Assembly: GCA_020624805.1 (NCBI GenBank)
Contig: JAHKVW010000029.1
Coordinates: forward strand, 1-64,000
Direction of reading: 5' to 3'
DNA length: 64,000 bases
DNA from: a bacterium
Lineage (GTDB): Bacteria > Bacillota > Clostridia > Oscillospirales > Acutalibacteraceae
The notes under the pieces are model-generated. The model had not been told where the DNA came from. It worked only from the letters and a program-made list of their open reading frames with translations, and searched no databases. Every line of letters starts with the position of its first letter. Position 1 is the stretch's first letter. Below, in pieces: positions 9,796-19,388 of this stretch. Position numbers and translations under genes: made by a program.

Positions 9796-10550
9796 TGGCG
9801 GAACTGGAAGTCAGAAATGTCACGTTCAGCTATGACGGCGTGAACAAGATCCTGAATAACGTGAATCTCAAGCTGAACGACGGTGAGCTGGTCTGTCTGC
9901 TCGGTGTGAGCGGCGGCGGCAAAACGACGCTGTTCAACATCATCGCGGGGCTTTTGGAGCCGCAGCAGGGACAAGTACTCTTAAACGGCGAGGACATCAC
10001 GGGGCAGAGCGGCAAGGTCAGCTATATGCTACAAAAGGATATGCTCCTGCCGTACCGCACGGTCGAGGATAATGTGGCGCTGCCGCTGATCATCAAAGGC
10101 ATGAAGAAGAAAGAGGCGCGTGAGAAGGTCGGCGGCTACTTTGAGGAGTTCGGCATCGAGGGAACGCAAAAGCGCTATCCTGTCGAGCTGTCCGGCGGTA
10201 TGAAGCAGCGTGCCGCGCTGCTCAGGACGTATCTGTTCTCGGCGCAGGTCGCCCTGCTGGATGAGCCGTTCAGCGCTCTCGATACCCTCACCAAAAGCGA
10301 GATGCACCGCTGGTATCTGGACGTGATGGACAGGATCAGGCTCTCGACGCTGTTCATCACCCACGATGTGGACGAGGCGATCCTCTTGTCCGACCGCATC
10401 TATCTGTTGGATGGTCACGGCGGTCTCACCGATGAGATCGTCATCACAGAGCCGAAACCGCGCCGCAAGGAGTTTGTCCTGTCGGAGGAATTCCTGCAGT
10501 ATAAGCGCGATATCATCGCGAAGATCTATGCGGAAAAAACGGACGCTTGA
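9795..10550 (+). CDS. thiZ: ABC transporter ATP-binding protein (ThiZ-like)
   Basis: Walker A GVSGGGKTT, ELSGGMKQR signature, Walker B VALLDEP; TAATG overlap with the upstream gene. Confidence 0.88.
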   Translation: MAELEVRNVTFSYDGVNKILNNVNLKLNDGELVCLLGVSGGGKTTLFNIIAGLLEPQQGQVLLNGEDITGQSGKVSYMLQKDMLLPYRTVEDNVALPLIIKGMKKKEAREKVGGYFEEFGIEGTQKRYPVELSGGMKQRAALLRTYLFSAQVALLDEPFSALDTLTKSEMHRWYLDVMDRIRLSTLFITHDVDEAILLSDRIYLLDGHGGLTDEIVITEPKPRRKEFVLSEEFLQYKRDIIAKIYAEKTDA

Positions 10551-10582
10551 ACGATTCTTTCACCAATCGTGAATACTCAATC

Positions 10583-10619
10583 GTCATTGCGAACCTCCGT
10601 CAGGAGGTGTGGCAATCTC
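10583..10619. repeat. REP-like repeat GTCATTGCGA...GTGGCAATCTC
   Basis: Same termini at 18106-18204 and 21641-21684; inverted relative at 11274-11407. Confidence 0.65.
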
Positions 10620-10650
10620 CACCGAAAAACCACGGAAAGAAGGTCATGGG

Positions 10651-11265
10651 ATGAACCGATGCTTTATCTTCGGCGCGCTGGAAGTGAGCCGTTTGCCGAT
10701 CAAGCCTGAGTCCGGCGATTTCATCATCGCCGCCGATAAGGGCTATGATACGGCGCTGTCATTGGGGATCGATCCCGACCTTGCGGTGGGGGATTTTGAT
10801 TCTCTCAACAGGATCCCCGACGCGAAAAACGTCGTCACCCTGCCTGTCCGCAAGGACATGACCGATGTGGGCTATGCCGTGGAAAAGGGCTATGAGCGCG
10901 GATGCGCGGAGTTCATCATCTACGGCGCTGTGGGCGGCGCGTTGGATCACACCTTTGCCAACGTCGCGATCGCGCACGATATCGCCCGCCGCGGCGCAAG
11001 GGCGCTGATGATCGGCGAGGAATACTCCTTCACCGTGCTGCATGGATCCTCATTCACGTTTGAAGCGCGTGAGAGCGGCAGGATCTCGGTATTCGCCCTT
11101 GGCGGTACCGCACAGGGTGTTACGATCCGCGGACTGGATTATGAGGTTGCGGACTGTTCGATCGAAAGCAGCGCTCATATCGGCGTGAGCAACGCCTTTG
11201 TCGGCAAAGAGGCGACGATCTCCGTCCGACAGGGCGAGCTGTTGGTCGTCTGGCAGACGGAATAA
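10651..11265 (+). CDS. thiN: Thiamine pyrophosphokinase
   Basis: AADKGYDTALSLGIDPDLAVGDFDS, DMTDVGYAVEKG, GALDHTFANV; downstream of thiXYZ. Confidence 0.88.
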   Translation: MNRCFIFGALEVSRLPIKPESGDFIIAADKGYDTALSLGIDPDLAVGDFDSLNRIPDAKNVVTLPVRKDMTDVGYAVEKGYERGCAEFIIYGAVGGALDHTFANVAIAHDIARRGARALMIGEEYSFTVLHGSSFTFEARESGRISVFALGGTAQGVTIRGLDYEVADCSIESSAHIGVSNAFVGKEATISVRQGELLVVWQTE

Positions 11266-11273
11266 TATAGGTT

Positions 11274-11407
11274 GAGATTGCCACTCGTCGTCGCTCGCCG
11301 TATTCGCTGAGAGCAGTCATGATCGACTGCTCTGGTGCTCATGTGGCGACTCCTCCTCTCCCCATAACTCGGGGAGTTATGGGGACCCCAGAGGGCTTCA
11401 CAATGAC
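11274..11407. repeat. REP-like composite repeat (GAGATTGCCAC...CACAATGAC) with internal hairpins
   Basis: Termini match the 10583 family in inverse orientation; internal palindromes GAGCAGTCatgatCGACTGCTC and CCCCATAACTcgggGAGTTATGGGG. Confidence 0.55.
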
Positions 11408-11479
11408 AATGAATAAGAACAGGGAGCTGTCGCAGTTGATACGACAGCTCCCTGTTTAGCTTTCCCTTCGGGATAAAAA

Positions 11480-11740
11480 AGCCTTCCCCTCGGGGGGGAA
11501 GGTGTCGACCATCGGGAGACGGATGAGGGGATAACCTTTCCTATAGATGTATGTCTCGGTGAGGATGTTTGCTGACCGAGGATTGAGGAAAAGTCTCACA
11601 CTCTTTGTTAAGATAATCTTCCGGATAAGTAAGCCCCTCATCCGACTCGGCTTGTGCCGAGCCACCTTCTCCTCGCCGGAAGCGGCTCCCCCCTTGTCCT
11701 TCGGACATTCCCCCAACGGGGGTACCCCGAGGGGAAGGCT
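11480..11740. repeat. MITE-like element, 261 bp, with 16-bp perfect terminal inverted repeats
   Basis: AGCCTTCCCCTCGGGG at 11480-11495 and its reverse complement CCCCGAGGGGAAGGCT at 11725-11740; second internal inverted pair (GAAGGTG...GGATGAGGGG / CCCCTCATCC...CACCTTC). Confidence 0.6.
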
Positions 11741-11833
11741 TGCTTTATCTGTTACATATGTATAAAGGAAACAGTTTGCGTTTCAGTGATACGAAAAAAG
11801 GCGCACGCGCCCCCGGAGAGGAAGGCTTTTATA

Positions 11834-12487
11834 CTATGAATGGGCGGATTTTCGGAACATGACGATCATCCAGATGTACATACAGGTTTTCGGGAGCATC
11901 AGCATACCGATCAGGGGGATCGCCTGTGCCCACAGCACGACGGGCAGATAGAACAGAAAGCTCAGTGTGACCGCCGGCCACATCCATTTCAGCGGCTTAT
12001 CCTGCTTTGCGGAGCGCAGCCAGAGGATCACGGTCATCACGCCCATGATGACGAACGGGATGTTGCGCAGGAGTCCCCACAGCAGGGACGGCTCGGCGCT
12101 TGTCCAGCCGTTTTGCGGAAAACAGCACAGGACGATGCGGCTGATCGCGCAGATCCACAGGATGATGAGGATCGGCTTTTCGCCATCGATATGATAGCGT
12201 TCACGGCGCGCGTACTCCATCAGCAGATAGAAGAGCGTCATCGTGACGGAGGTGACGAGCTTGCCGATACCGAGCGCGGCGGTGAAGTCGCCCTCGATCC
12301 AGTAGTTGAGGATACGCGGCACCAGATGGAACGCGTCGCCGCAGCCGAGGATCAGCGCCATCCAGCCGAACAGGCGGATGTCCTTTCTGCCGTTGGCGTA
12401 TTTGAGCAGACGGATACCGCTGACGATGGCAAAAACCAGATAACAAACGTCAAAGATACTTTCCGGTAAAGCGGGCATCAGGCGCAT
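11834..12487 (-). CDS. Polytopic membrane protein of unknown function
   Basis: About 7 hydrophobic segments; start set at MRLMPALPES with SD AGGAG. Confidence 0.65.
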   Translation of the reverse strand: MRLMPALPESIFDVCYLVFAIVSGIRLLKYANGRKDIRLFGWMALILGCGDAFHLVPRILNYWIEGDFTAALGIGKLVTSVTMTLFYLLMEYARRERYHIDGEKPILIILWICAISRIVLCCFPQNGWTSAEPSLLWGLLRNIPFVIMGVMTVILWLRSAKQDKPLKWMWPAVTLSFLFYLPVVLWAQAIPLIGMLMLPKTCMYIWMIVMFRKSAHS

Positions 12488-12600
12488 GGGGATGCTCCTT
12501 TCTTTCATAGGCTGAGATCGCGGTTCGTTACAAGATCGATAAAACAATCCGATAATCGAACGAGAGCCCGATTATCGGAAAACGTCAGCAACCGTCATGA

Positions 12601-13074
12601 TTATTTGAGGGTAATGGAATTGAGCACCTCTTGGAACGCGGGGAGATTCGCGCTCGCGTTCACCTTGCGGGTGACATAATACACGGAATAGAAGTGCTTT
12701 TTATATTTGAAGGCGACCAGATCGCAGACCTGTACCAGTGCCGCGTCCTTGACCCTGTATTCAAAGCGGATGGCATATGCCTTTTTCTTGCCGATCTTCA
12801 TTTTGTAATCGGTGACGCGCTGGTAGTTGGGCAGATTACGGCGGAGAAAGGCTTCTACGTCGATCATATAGGATTCGGCGTCGGTGAAAAGATGCATGAA
12901 GCCCGCCTTTTTCCAGTTGACGGAAAGAATGATGTGCTTGTCGGCGTTATACACGCCCCAGCGGTCGGCGGGTGTGCGGAAATAGCGGATCAGCTCTTCT
13001 TCACCCATCAGGTCGAAGCCGTCGGGATAGGTCAGGTTGACCTCGTTGTTGATCTGGATACTGTTCATCTTCAT
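12601..13074 (-). CDS. Hypothetical protein
   Basis: ORF with SD GGAGG before MKMNSIQINNEVNLTYPDGF. Confidence 0.65.
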   Translation of the reverse strand: MKMNSIQINNEVNLTYPDGFDLMGEEELIRYFRTPADRWGVYNADKHIILSVNWKKAGFMHLFTDAESYMIDVEAFLRRNLPNYQRVTDYKMKIGKKKAYAIRFEYRVKDAALVQVCDLVAFKYKKHFYSVYYVTRKVNASANLPAFQEVLNSITLK

Positions 13075-13282
13075 CCTCCGTTCCCGCGTAATACACGTAT
13101 AGTTTAAACCATTATACATCATGGCGAATCGTTTGTCACGAAAAAAATGCAAAAATATCTTGTTTTTTGATCACGAGGCATTTGTCATGGTTTTGTCATG
13201 GTATATATGTTATAGTAAGAGTATAACAGAGAGAAGCGCTCTCTGATACGATAGATCATTTTGTAATCGGAAGAAAGGAGAG

Positions 13283-14179
13283 ATGATGATGAACACGATA
13301 CTGACAACACAAAATCTGACGAAGAAATACGGCGACAATATTGCCGCCGGCAACATCAATATCCATATCCGGGAGGGTGAGATCTACGGACTGATCGGCA
13401 GGAACGGCGCCGGCAAGACGACGATCATGCGGATGATCAGCGGACTGTCCTCTCCGACGAGCGGCAGCTATGAGATCCACGGCGATCACAGCCGCGGGGT
13501 CGGCGTGCTGATCGAAAGCCCCGGCGTATATAACAATCGCTCGGCGTTTGATAACCTGAAGATCAAATGTATCGCGATGGGTTGTTACTCCAAGGAATAT
13601 GTCGACGGTCTGCTGAAAACGGTGGGTCTTGAGGATACCGGAAAGAAGAAGGTAGGCTCCTTCTCACTGGGAATGCGCCAACGTCTGGGTATCGCCCTCG
13701 CGCTGGCGGGAGATCCGAAGCTCATTGTCCTCGACGAGCCGATCAACGGTCTTGACCCGCAGGGTATCGCCGAGGTCAGAGAAACGCTCGAGAAGCTCCG
13801 GGATGAGAAAGGGATCACCGTGATGGTGTCCAGCCATATCCTCGAGGAGCTCGGCAAAGTAGCGGATTCGTTCGGGATCATCAACAACGGCGAGCTGATC
13901 CAGGAATTCACCGGTGAAGAGTTGGAACGCCGCTGCGGACAGTATATCACCGTCAACACCGACGATAACGAGAAAGCGATGGAGATCATCCGATCGCTCG
14001 GGATCGAAAACGCGGTGCTCAGCGGCAACAAAATACGGATCGACGAGCATCTGGATCAGACCGCGGCGATCAACAAAGCGCTGGTAACGGCGGGCTTAGC
14101 GGTCGACGAGATCCATACAACCAATATTTCGCTGGAGGATTACTATCTCAGCCTGACGGGAGGGAAGCATGATGACTAA
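13283..14179 (+). CDS. ABC transporter ATP-binding protein (bacitracin/lantibiotic exporter-like)
   Basis: GRNGAGKTT, SLGMRQRLGIA, LIVLDEPINGLDP. Confidence 0.88.
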   Translation: MMMNTILTTQNLTKKYGDNIAAGNINIHIREGEIYGLIGRNGAGKTTIMRMISGLSSPTSGSYEIHGDHSRGVGVLIESPGVYNNRSAFDNLKIKCIAMGCYSKEYVDGLLKTVGLEDTGKKKVGSFSLGMRQRLGIALALAGDPKLIVLDEPINGLDPQGIAEVRETLEKLRDEKGITVMVSSHILEELGKVADSFGIINNGELIQEFTGEELERRCGQYITVNTDDNEKAMEIIRSLGIENAVLSGNKIRIDEHLDQTAAINKALVTAGLAVDEIHTTNISLEDYYLSLTGGKHDD

Positions 14180-14936
14180 TTTGTTAAAAATGGAATGGTA
14201 TAAGCTCAGAACATCCAGGCTGTTTATCGTTTTATTGATCGTGACCTTTGCGCTCAATGCATTGCTTCTCGCGGCACTGCCGTTTGCCTCTTCGGCTTTG
14301 GGACAGGAGATGTCCGCGACAAACCTCTCCGCCATCCTCGCCTCTCCCTTTGCGCTGGGACTGCTGATGATACCGATCTTTATCTCGGCGGTATCGTTTC
14401 TATATCTGGACTTTTCGGGAGGCTACATCAAGAATATCGCGGGTCAGCTGCCCGACCGGGGCAGTATCGTATTCGCGAAATTCATCATGATCGGCGTCCA
14501 TAACCTGATCTTCTTCATCGTTGCCGCGCTGTCCGCTGTCCTCGCGTCAGCCGCGACAAGCGGACTCGTCATGGATGAAGCGATAGGGGGCGGTGTGCTG
14601 ACGTTGCTGCTTAAATGGCTGTTATCCCTGTCCATTTGTACGATCCTGATGTTCTTTGCGGTCGGACTGAGAAACAAGACCCTCGCGATCATCATGGCGG
14701 TGGTATTCTCGACAGGCGCGCTGTCACTGCTTTATCTGGGTATTAATTCGGGTATCACGGCGCTCTTCAAGGTCGAGAACGTCAGCGTCGGCGACTACCT
14801 GCCCGATTCCTTGATGGGCTCCGTGAACGCGATCACAGGCGATCTGGTGGTCAACGCGATCATCGTAGCCGTCGTATTCATCGCGCTTTTCCTGAGTCTG
14901 ACATATATCATGTTCAAAAAGCGAGACGTCAAGTAA
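14169..14936 (+). CDS. ABC transporter permease (ABC-2 type)
   Basis: About 6 TM segments; overlaps the upstream ATPase gene. Confidence 0.8.
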   Translation: MMTNLLKMEWYKLRTSRLFIVLLIVTFALNALLLAALPFASSALGQEMSATNLSAILASPFALGLLMIPIFISAVSFLYLDFSGGYIKNIAGQLPDRGSIVFAKFIMIGVHNLIFFIVAALSAVLASAATSGLVMDEAIGGGVLTLLLKWLLSLSICTILMFFAVGLRNKTLAIIMAVVFSTGALSLLYLGINSGITALFKVENVSVGDYLPDSLMGSVNAITGDLVVNAIIVAVVFIALFLSLTYIMFKKRDVK

Positions 14937-14963
14937 AGAAATATCAAATCACCGAATCAACAA

Positions 14964-15000
14964 AAGCCTTTTCTCCATCGTTGAGAAAAGGCTTATTTTA
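14964..15000 (+). terminator. Intrinsic terminator
   Basis: AAGCCTTTTCTCcatcgttGAGAAAAGGCTTATTTTA. Confidence 0.75.
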
Positions 15001-15120
15001 TTGCGGATTTTTGTAAATTAGGGAATGACAACGCTGATTTTTTGTGTTATAATGAATCAGATTAAGCTGTAAACGGCAGTTCCGCATACAGCTTTGGCAG
15101 TTTTGAGGTGACAAAAAAAG

Positions 15121-16614
15121 ATGAAAGAAAAAGCAAAAAAAATAAAAAAGAAGAGCGACAAAAGATTTTTGATCCTGAATATCGCTATCATCGCCGTGAT
15201 CGTTTTTGCGTTCGGATATGTCTGGACGGTCGGCGATGATTATACCCTGCACACGAACTTTTATCCGGAGGACGGGACCACCAAAAATGTGGTGGTCGAC
15301 GTCAAGGATGACGACGTTGTGGAATTTGTCAACGTGCGAACCGAAAAGGGTGAGCTCGTGGCGGATTTTCGGTCGGATAACCGCGGTAAGACGGATGTGC
15401 TGATCAGCTACAGCATCGGCGATACGAAGATGGAACCGAAGGTGTTCAATCTGGAGGTCAACGAGTTCGACACGATCATCGACCATACCATGGGCTCGGT
15501 CCGTTTTAACGGCGATAAGGCTGTGATTATCTCGATCATCGTCCTGTTGGTGTTGGCGGAGATCATGATGCTCTGGATGTATATCGATTACCGCAAGCAC
15601 GGCAAATTCTCTTATTCGATGATAGCCTGCGGCGGCTTGAGTATCTTCAACGCGATCCTGCTGGCGTATGTCATCTATTACCTCATCAACTGGCCGACGC
15701 TTTCGATCGGCGATTTCCTGATGCTGGTCACGGGCGCGGGCACGATCATGCTGGTCATCCTGTTCCCGCTGATGCTGCTGCTCTCGATCCTTTTGGCGAT
15801 CAGCAATATTTGGCTGATGAAGCACGAGGGTTATCGACCCGTCAACGCGCTGGGTATCTTCTTCGCGGTCATTTGGGCATTAGGCACATTGTGGACGTTA
15901 GGGTTCTACTTCATCCCGTATGACAGCCTCGGCAGCGGAGGGGACAATTATAAGATATATAATCTGATCCTGATGGTACTGGTTTACATTATCGGCTATC
16001 TGGAGTGTATGTTTATCTCCACGGTCGCGTGCTCCTTCCTCGCGACCAAGTACAAGGTGCCGATGGATCGTGACTTTATCGTCATCCTCGGCTGTGCGAT
16101 CCGCGGCGATGGTTCGCTTACCCCGCTGCTCAAGGATCGTGTCGACAGCGCTGTTGCCTTTGAGAAAAAGCAGTATCGCACCAACGGCAAGCACGCGGTC
16201 TTTGTCCCCTCGGGCGGACAGGGCGCCGATGAGGTGATCTCCGAGGGTGAAGCGATGGAGAATTATCTCAAGAGCATCGGTATCCCCGAAGATCGCATCG
16301 CGCGTGAGGACAAGAGTACAAGCACCCTGGAGAATATGAAATTCTCCAAAGTAGTCATTGACGGCTTGTCCGACAGCGAGGATAAGAAGATCGCGTTCGC
16401 GACTTCGAGCTATCATGTCTTCCGCGGCTACATCATGGCGAGGAAGAATGATATGGAAGCCAAGGGTATTTCCGCAAAGACAAAGCCCTATTTCTTCCCG
16501 AACGCTTTCCTCAGAGAATTTGTCGGTCTGTTGGTCGACAAAAAGTGGAGTCACATCGTGTTCGTTCTTGCGATCGTGGCGTTCTTTGGTACCTTAGCTT
16601 ATCTGATTTTTTAA
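15121..16614 (+). CDS. Membrane protein with C-terminal YdcF/SanA-like (DUF218) domain
   Basis: DFIVILGCAIRGDGSLTPLLKDRVDSA...SGGQGADEVISEGEAM...EDKSTSTLENM. Confidence 0.85.
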   Translation: MKEKAKKIKKKSDKRFLILNIAIIAVIVFAFGYVWTVGDDYTLHTNFYPEDGTTKNVVVDVKDDDVVEFVNVRTEKGELVADFRSDNRGKTDVLISYSIGDTKMEPKVFNLEVNEFDTIIDHTMGSVRFNGDKAVIISIIVLLVLAEIMMLWMYIDYRKHGKFSYSMIACGGLSIFNAILLAYVIYYLINWPTLSIGDFLMLVTGAGTIMLVILFPLMLLLSILLAISNIWLMKHEGYRPVNALGIFFAVIWALGTLWTLGFYFIPYDSLGSGGDNYKIYNLILMVLVYIIGYLECMFISTVACSFLATKYKVPMDRDFIVILGCAIRGDGSLTPLLKDRVDSAVAFEKKQYRTNGKHAVFVPSGGQGADEVISEGEAMENYLKSIGIPEDRIAREDKSTSTLENMKFSKVVIDGLSDSEDKKIAFATSSYHVFRGYIMARKNDMEAKGISAKTKPYFFPNAFLREFVGLLVDKKWSHIVFVLAIVAFFGTLAYLIF

Positions 16615-16662
16615 TCAATGATTTTGATTAAGTAAAAATAGAGTGATGAAAGGAGAATATCA

Positions 16663-17805
16663 ATGAAAGAAAAGAAAAAGAATCCGACCCTCCCGTGGAA
16701 AGTCGTTTCGGGCATTTTGGTCGTCGCGTTGATCGTGATGTCCGTGCTGTATTTCTCCGGTGCGGGTAAGAACAACAATGCGCAGCCCTCAGCCGAGCCG
16801 ACAACTGTAAGCGAGTCATCTGCGGGTGATTCACAGAACGCGCTGTCGCTGTGGACAGAATCCGCGCCGTTGAAATCGGAGCTGACGAGCTATATGAAGA
16901 CGATCACCGACGAGAATTCAAAGGACTTTATCCCCGTCGAGAACCGTATCGCGGTATTTGACATGGACGGTACGCTTTGCTGTGAGACCGATCCCGGCTA
17001 CTTTGACCATAAGCTGCTGTATCACCGCGTCATGGAGGACGAGAACTATAAGGATAAGGCGTCTGAGGAAGAGAAGGCGACCGCCGCGATCGTCAAGGAA
17101 TACTTTGACACCGGCGAGTATCCCAAGGGTCTGGACGTCAAGCACGGCACTGCCGTCGCTACATCCTTCAAGGGCATGACGCCCGAGGAGTTTGACGCGT
17201 ATGTCAAGGATTATAAGAACACTCCGATGAACAGCTATACCAATATGACGAACGGTCAGGCGTTCTACAAGCCGATGCTGCAGGTCGTCGACTACTTACA
17301 GGCGAACGACTTTACCGTTTATGTCATCAGCGGTACCGACCGACTGATCACACGCGGTCTGTGCGACGGTGTGATCGACATTCCGAAGAGCCAGATGATC
17401 GGCTCCGATGAGAGCTTTGTCGCTACCAATCAGGGCGACAAGGACGGACTGGAGTACACCTTCTCTCATGATGACAAGGTCATCACCGGCGGTGAGTTCA
17501 TCATCAAGAACCTCAAGATGAACAAGGTCAGCGTCATCGAGAGAGAGATCGGCGAGCAACCCGTGCTGTGCTTCGGCAACAGCTCCGGCGACGCGGCGAT
17601 GGCGAACTTTACCATCACCAACAATAAGTATAAGAGCGGCGCGTATCTGCTCTGCTGTGACGATCTCGAACGCGAGAACGGCAACATCGAAAAGGCGGAT
17701 AAAATGCGCGCGAGCTGTGAGGAAAACGGCTGGACGGCGGTTTCCATGAAGGACGACTGGACGACCATCTACGGCGACGGCGTGACCTACAGTAAAAGTA
17801 AATAA
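16663..17805 (+). CDS. Membrane-anchored/secreted HAD-family phosphatase (phosphoserine phosphatase-like)
   Basis: N-terminal TM; IAVFDMDGTLCCE; ISGTD; FGNSSGDAAM. Confidence 0.8.
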   Translation: MKEKKKNPTLPWKVVSGILVVALIVMSVLYFSGAGKNNNAQPSAEPTTVSESSAGDSQNALSLWTESAPLKSELTSYMKTITDENSKDFIPVENRIAVFDMDGTLCCETDPGYFDHKLLYHRVMEDENYKDKASEEEKATAAIVKEYFDTGEYPKGLDVKHGTAVATSFKGMTPEEFDAYVKDYKNTPMNSYTNMTNGQAFYKPMLQVVDYLQANDFTVYVISGTDRLITRGLCDGVIDIPKSQMIGSDESFVATNQGDKDGLEYTFSHDDKVITGGEFIIKNLKMNKVSVIEREIGEQPVLCFGNSSGDAAMANFTITNNKYKSGAYLLCCDDLERENGNIEKADKMRASCEENGWTAVSMKDDWTTIYGDGVTYSKSK

Positions 17806-17818
17806 GTTTGATACAACA

Positions 17819-17849
17819 AAAGGGTTGGCGTTTTGCCAACCCTTTTTTC
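17819..17849 (+). terminator. Intrinsic terminator
   Basis: AGGGTTGGCgttttGCCAACCCTTTTTT. Confidence 0.8.
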
Positions 17850-17853
17850 AATA

Positions 17854-18090
17854 TCAAATCCCGTTATGTCGGTCGACCATCTCCCGCAGCTTTTGCAGCA
17901 GCTCGTCGGTTGAAAGTCCCGCTTTCTCGCTCAGGTCGGCGAGGGTGGCGTTTTTGATCATCATCTTTCCGATCGGCGTGTTCACGATCTTAAAGCGGCT
18001 GTCGAGCTTGATCAGCTCTTCGGGCAGCCACGGATACTCAGCGAGGATATCGGTCAATTTTGTTTTGTCGTTATAGTTCATGTTCTTCAT
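17854..18090 (-). CDS. DUF1858-like protein
   Basis: KTKLTDILAEYPWLPEELIKLDSRFKIVNTPIGKMMIKNATLADLSEKAGLSTDELLQKL. Confidence 0.75.
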   Translation of the reverse strand: MKNMNYNDKTKLTDILAEYPWLPEELIKLDSRFKIVNTPIGKMMIKNATLADLSEKAGLSTDELLQKLREMVDRHNGI

Positions 18091-18105
18091 CCTTTATTAT
18101 GAATA

Positions 18106-18204
18106 GTCATTGCGAAGGGCGCATAGGTTAAGGTGGAGATTGCCACGTCGGAACGAAGTTCCTCCTCGCAATGACGATCTGAAATGCGCCCTGTGGCAAT
18201 CTCA
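18106..18204. repeat. Nested REP-like repeat: outer GTCATTGCGAAGGGCGCAT...ATGCGCCCTGTGGCAATCTC interrupted by an inverted unit
   Basis: Inner GAGATTGCCACgtcggaacgaagttcctCCTCGCAATGAC at 18136-18175 lies between the two halves of the outer palindrome. Confidence 0.65.
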
Positions 18205-18210
18205 ACTGAA

Positions 18211-18999
18211 TTATTTGATGCCGCGCAGGTTGATTTCATCGATAGTCGCGGGTGTGATCCCGCGCTTTAAGAGGTTTTGCTCACATTCGCGGTAGATCTC
18301 GTCATTCAACAATACCTCCGGCGTATGCGCGTCATAGCCGATGACCGCCTTAGCTCCTGTCTGCGCGACGATATCCCAGAATGTCGGGTTCGGGTAACAG
18401 CGCTTGTTCAGGAAGCCGAGGATGTTGTACTCCAGCGGGATGTCATGCGCCCCCGCAAAGCGGCAGAGCTCGGTCATCTGCTCAATGTAAAAATCGGGAT
18501 CGCCCTCATACCAGACGGTGTCGGGATGCGCCAGATAGGTGAACGCGCCTGTCGATAAGCCCTCCTTGACCTGGGCGACGTACTGCGCGAGGTAATCTTC
18601 CTTTTTGCCTTTACCGGCGACATAGTACGAGCCTTCATCGTATTCGTTGCCGACGAAATGCTGACCCATAATCATGTAGTCGAGGTGCAGGGGTCGGACG
18701 AATTCGATCAGCTTGTCAAAGGTCTCGGGGTAATATTCCGTTTCAAATCCGAGGAGGATGCGGATGTCGGAGGCGTATTCCTTTTGCAGGGCGCGGATGC
18801 TCTCGGCGTATTCCTGCGCCTGTTCGGGGAACATGCGGAAATGGCTGTAATAGTCATCGACAGGGAAGAACTGGGGGCAGTGGTCGGCGAAGCCGAGTGT
18901 TTTGAGCCCTGCCTTGATCGCCGCCTCGACATATTCTCTGTCCTCGCCCACGGCGTGATGACAGCGTGTGGTGTGCGTATGCAGATTGTAATTCGCCAT
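18211..18999 (-). CDS. PHP-domain histidinol-phosphatase family protein
   Basis: NLHTHTTRCHHAVG, GFADHCPQF, FETEYYPE, YLAHPDTV, GYDAHTPE. Confidence 0.82.
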   Translation of the reverse strand: MANYNLHTHTTRCHHAVGEDREYVEAAIKAGLKTLGFADHCPQFFPVDDYYSHFRMFPEQAQEYAESIRALQKEYASDIRILLGFETEYYPETFDKLIEFVRPLHLDYMIMGQHFVGNEYDEGSYYVAGKGKKEDYLAQYVAQVKEGLSTGAFTYLAHPDTVWYEGDPDFYIEQMTELCRFAGAHDIPLEYNILGFLNKRCYPNPTFWDIVAQTGAKAVIGYDAHTPEVLLNDEIYRECEQNLLKRGITPATIDEINLRGIK

Positions 19000-19103
19000 T
19001 TTCTTCCCCCTTTCGTCTGAAACTGATTGTATCATAACAAAAACAAGAAGGTTTGTCCAGAGGATATTACGCTTGTTGTTGATACAACGCAGTATGATTG
19101 AGA

Positions 19104-19295
19104 TACTCGCTTCGCTCAAACAATTTAATACAATCCCTCAGTCCTCTTTCGAGGACAGCCTCCTCGCCGGAAGCAGCTTCTTCTGCGAAGACAGCCGACC
19201 CTTTTGTCCGCGTTGCGGACATTTCCCCTAACAGGGGAATCTCCCCTTGTCCTTCAGACATTCCCCCAACGGGGGTACCTTTACCAAAAGGAGCC
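19104..19295. repeat. Modular intergenic repeat cluster
   Basis: CGCTTCGCTCAAACAATTTAATACAATCCCTCAGTCC..., GTCCGCgttGCGGAC..., TTTACCAAAAGGAGCC; modules shared with 1-95, 3393-3461, 11640-11740, 37635-37813. Confidence 0.6.
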
Positions 19296-19331
19296 TAAAA
19301 ACGGCATCTCATATTTTTGATCTTATTTTCT

Positions 19332-19363
19332 AAAAAAAGAGACTCCCGAAAAGGGAGCCTCAT
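19332..19363 (-). terminator. Intrinsic terminator of the beta-helix lipoprotein gene
   Basis: On the minus strand: GAGGCTCCCttttcGGGAGTCTCTTTTTTT. Confidence 0.75.
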
Positions 19364-19388
19364 GAGGGGATGTATCATGAAAAGATGA

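Noticed and set aside
11265-11834. Possible CRISPR-like or coding content in the long intergenic region
   Set aside because: Palindromes are not regularly spaced and there are no repeated spacers-length units; small ORFs (11456, 11547, 11654) track the repeat sequence.
14998-15825. 275-aa minus-strand ORF opposite the YdcF-like gene
   Set aside because: Q/D/R-rich shadow ORF; the plus-strand gene has SD context and DUF218 motifs.
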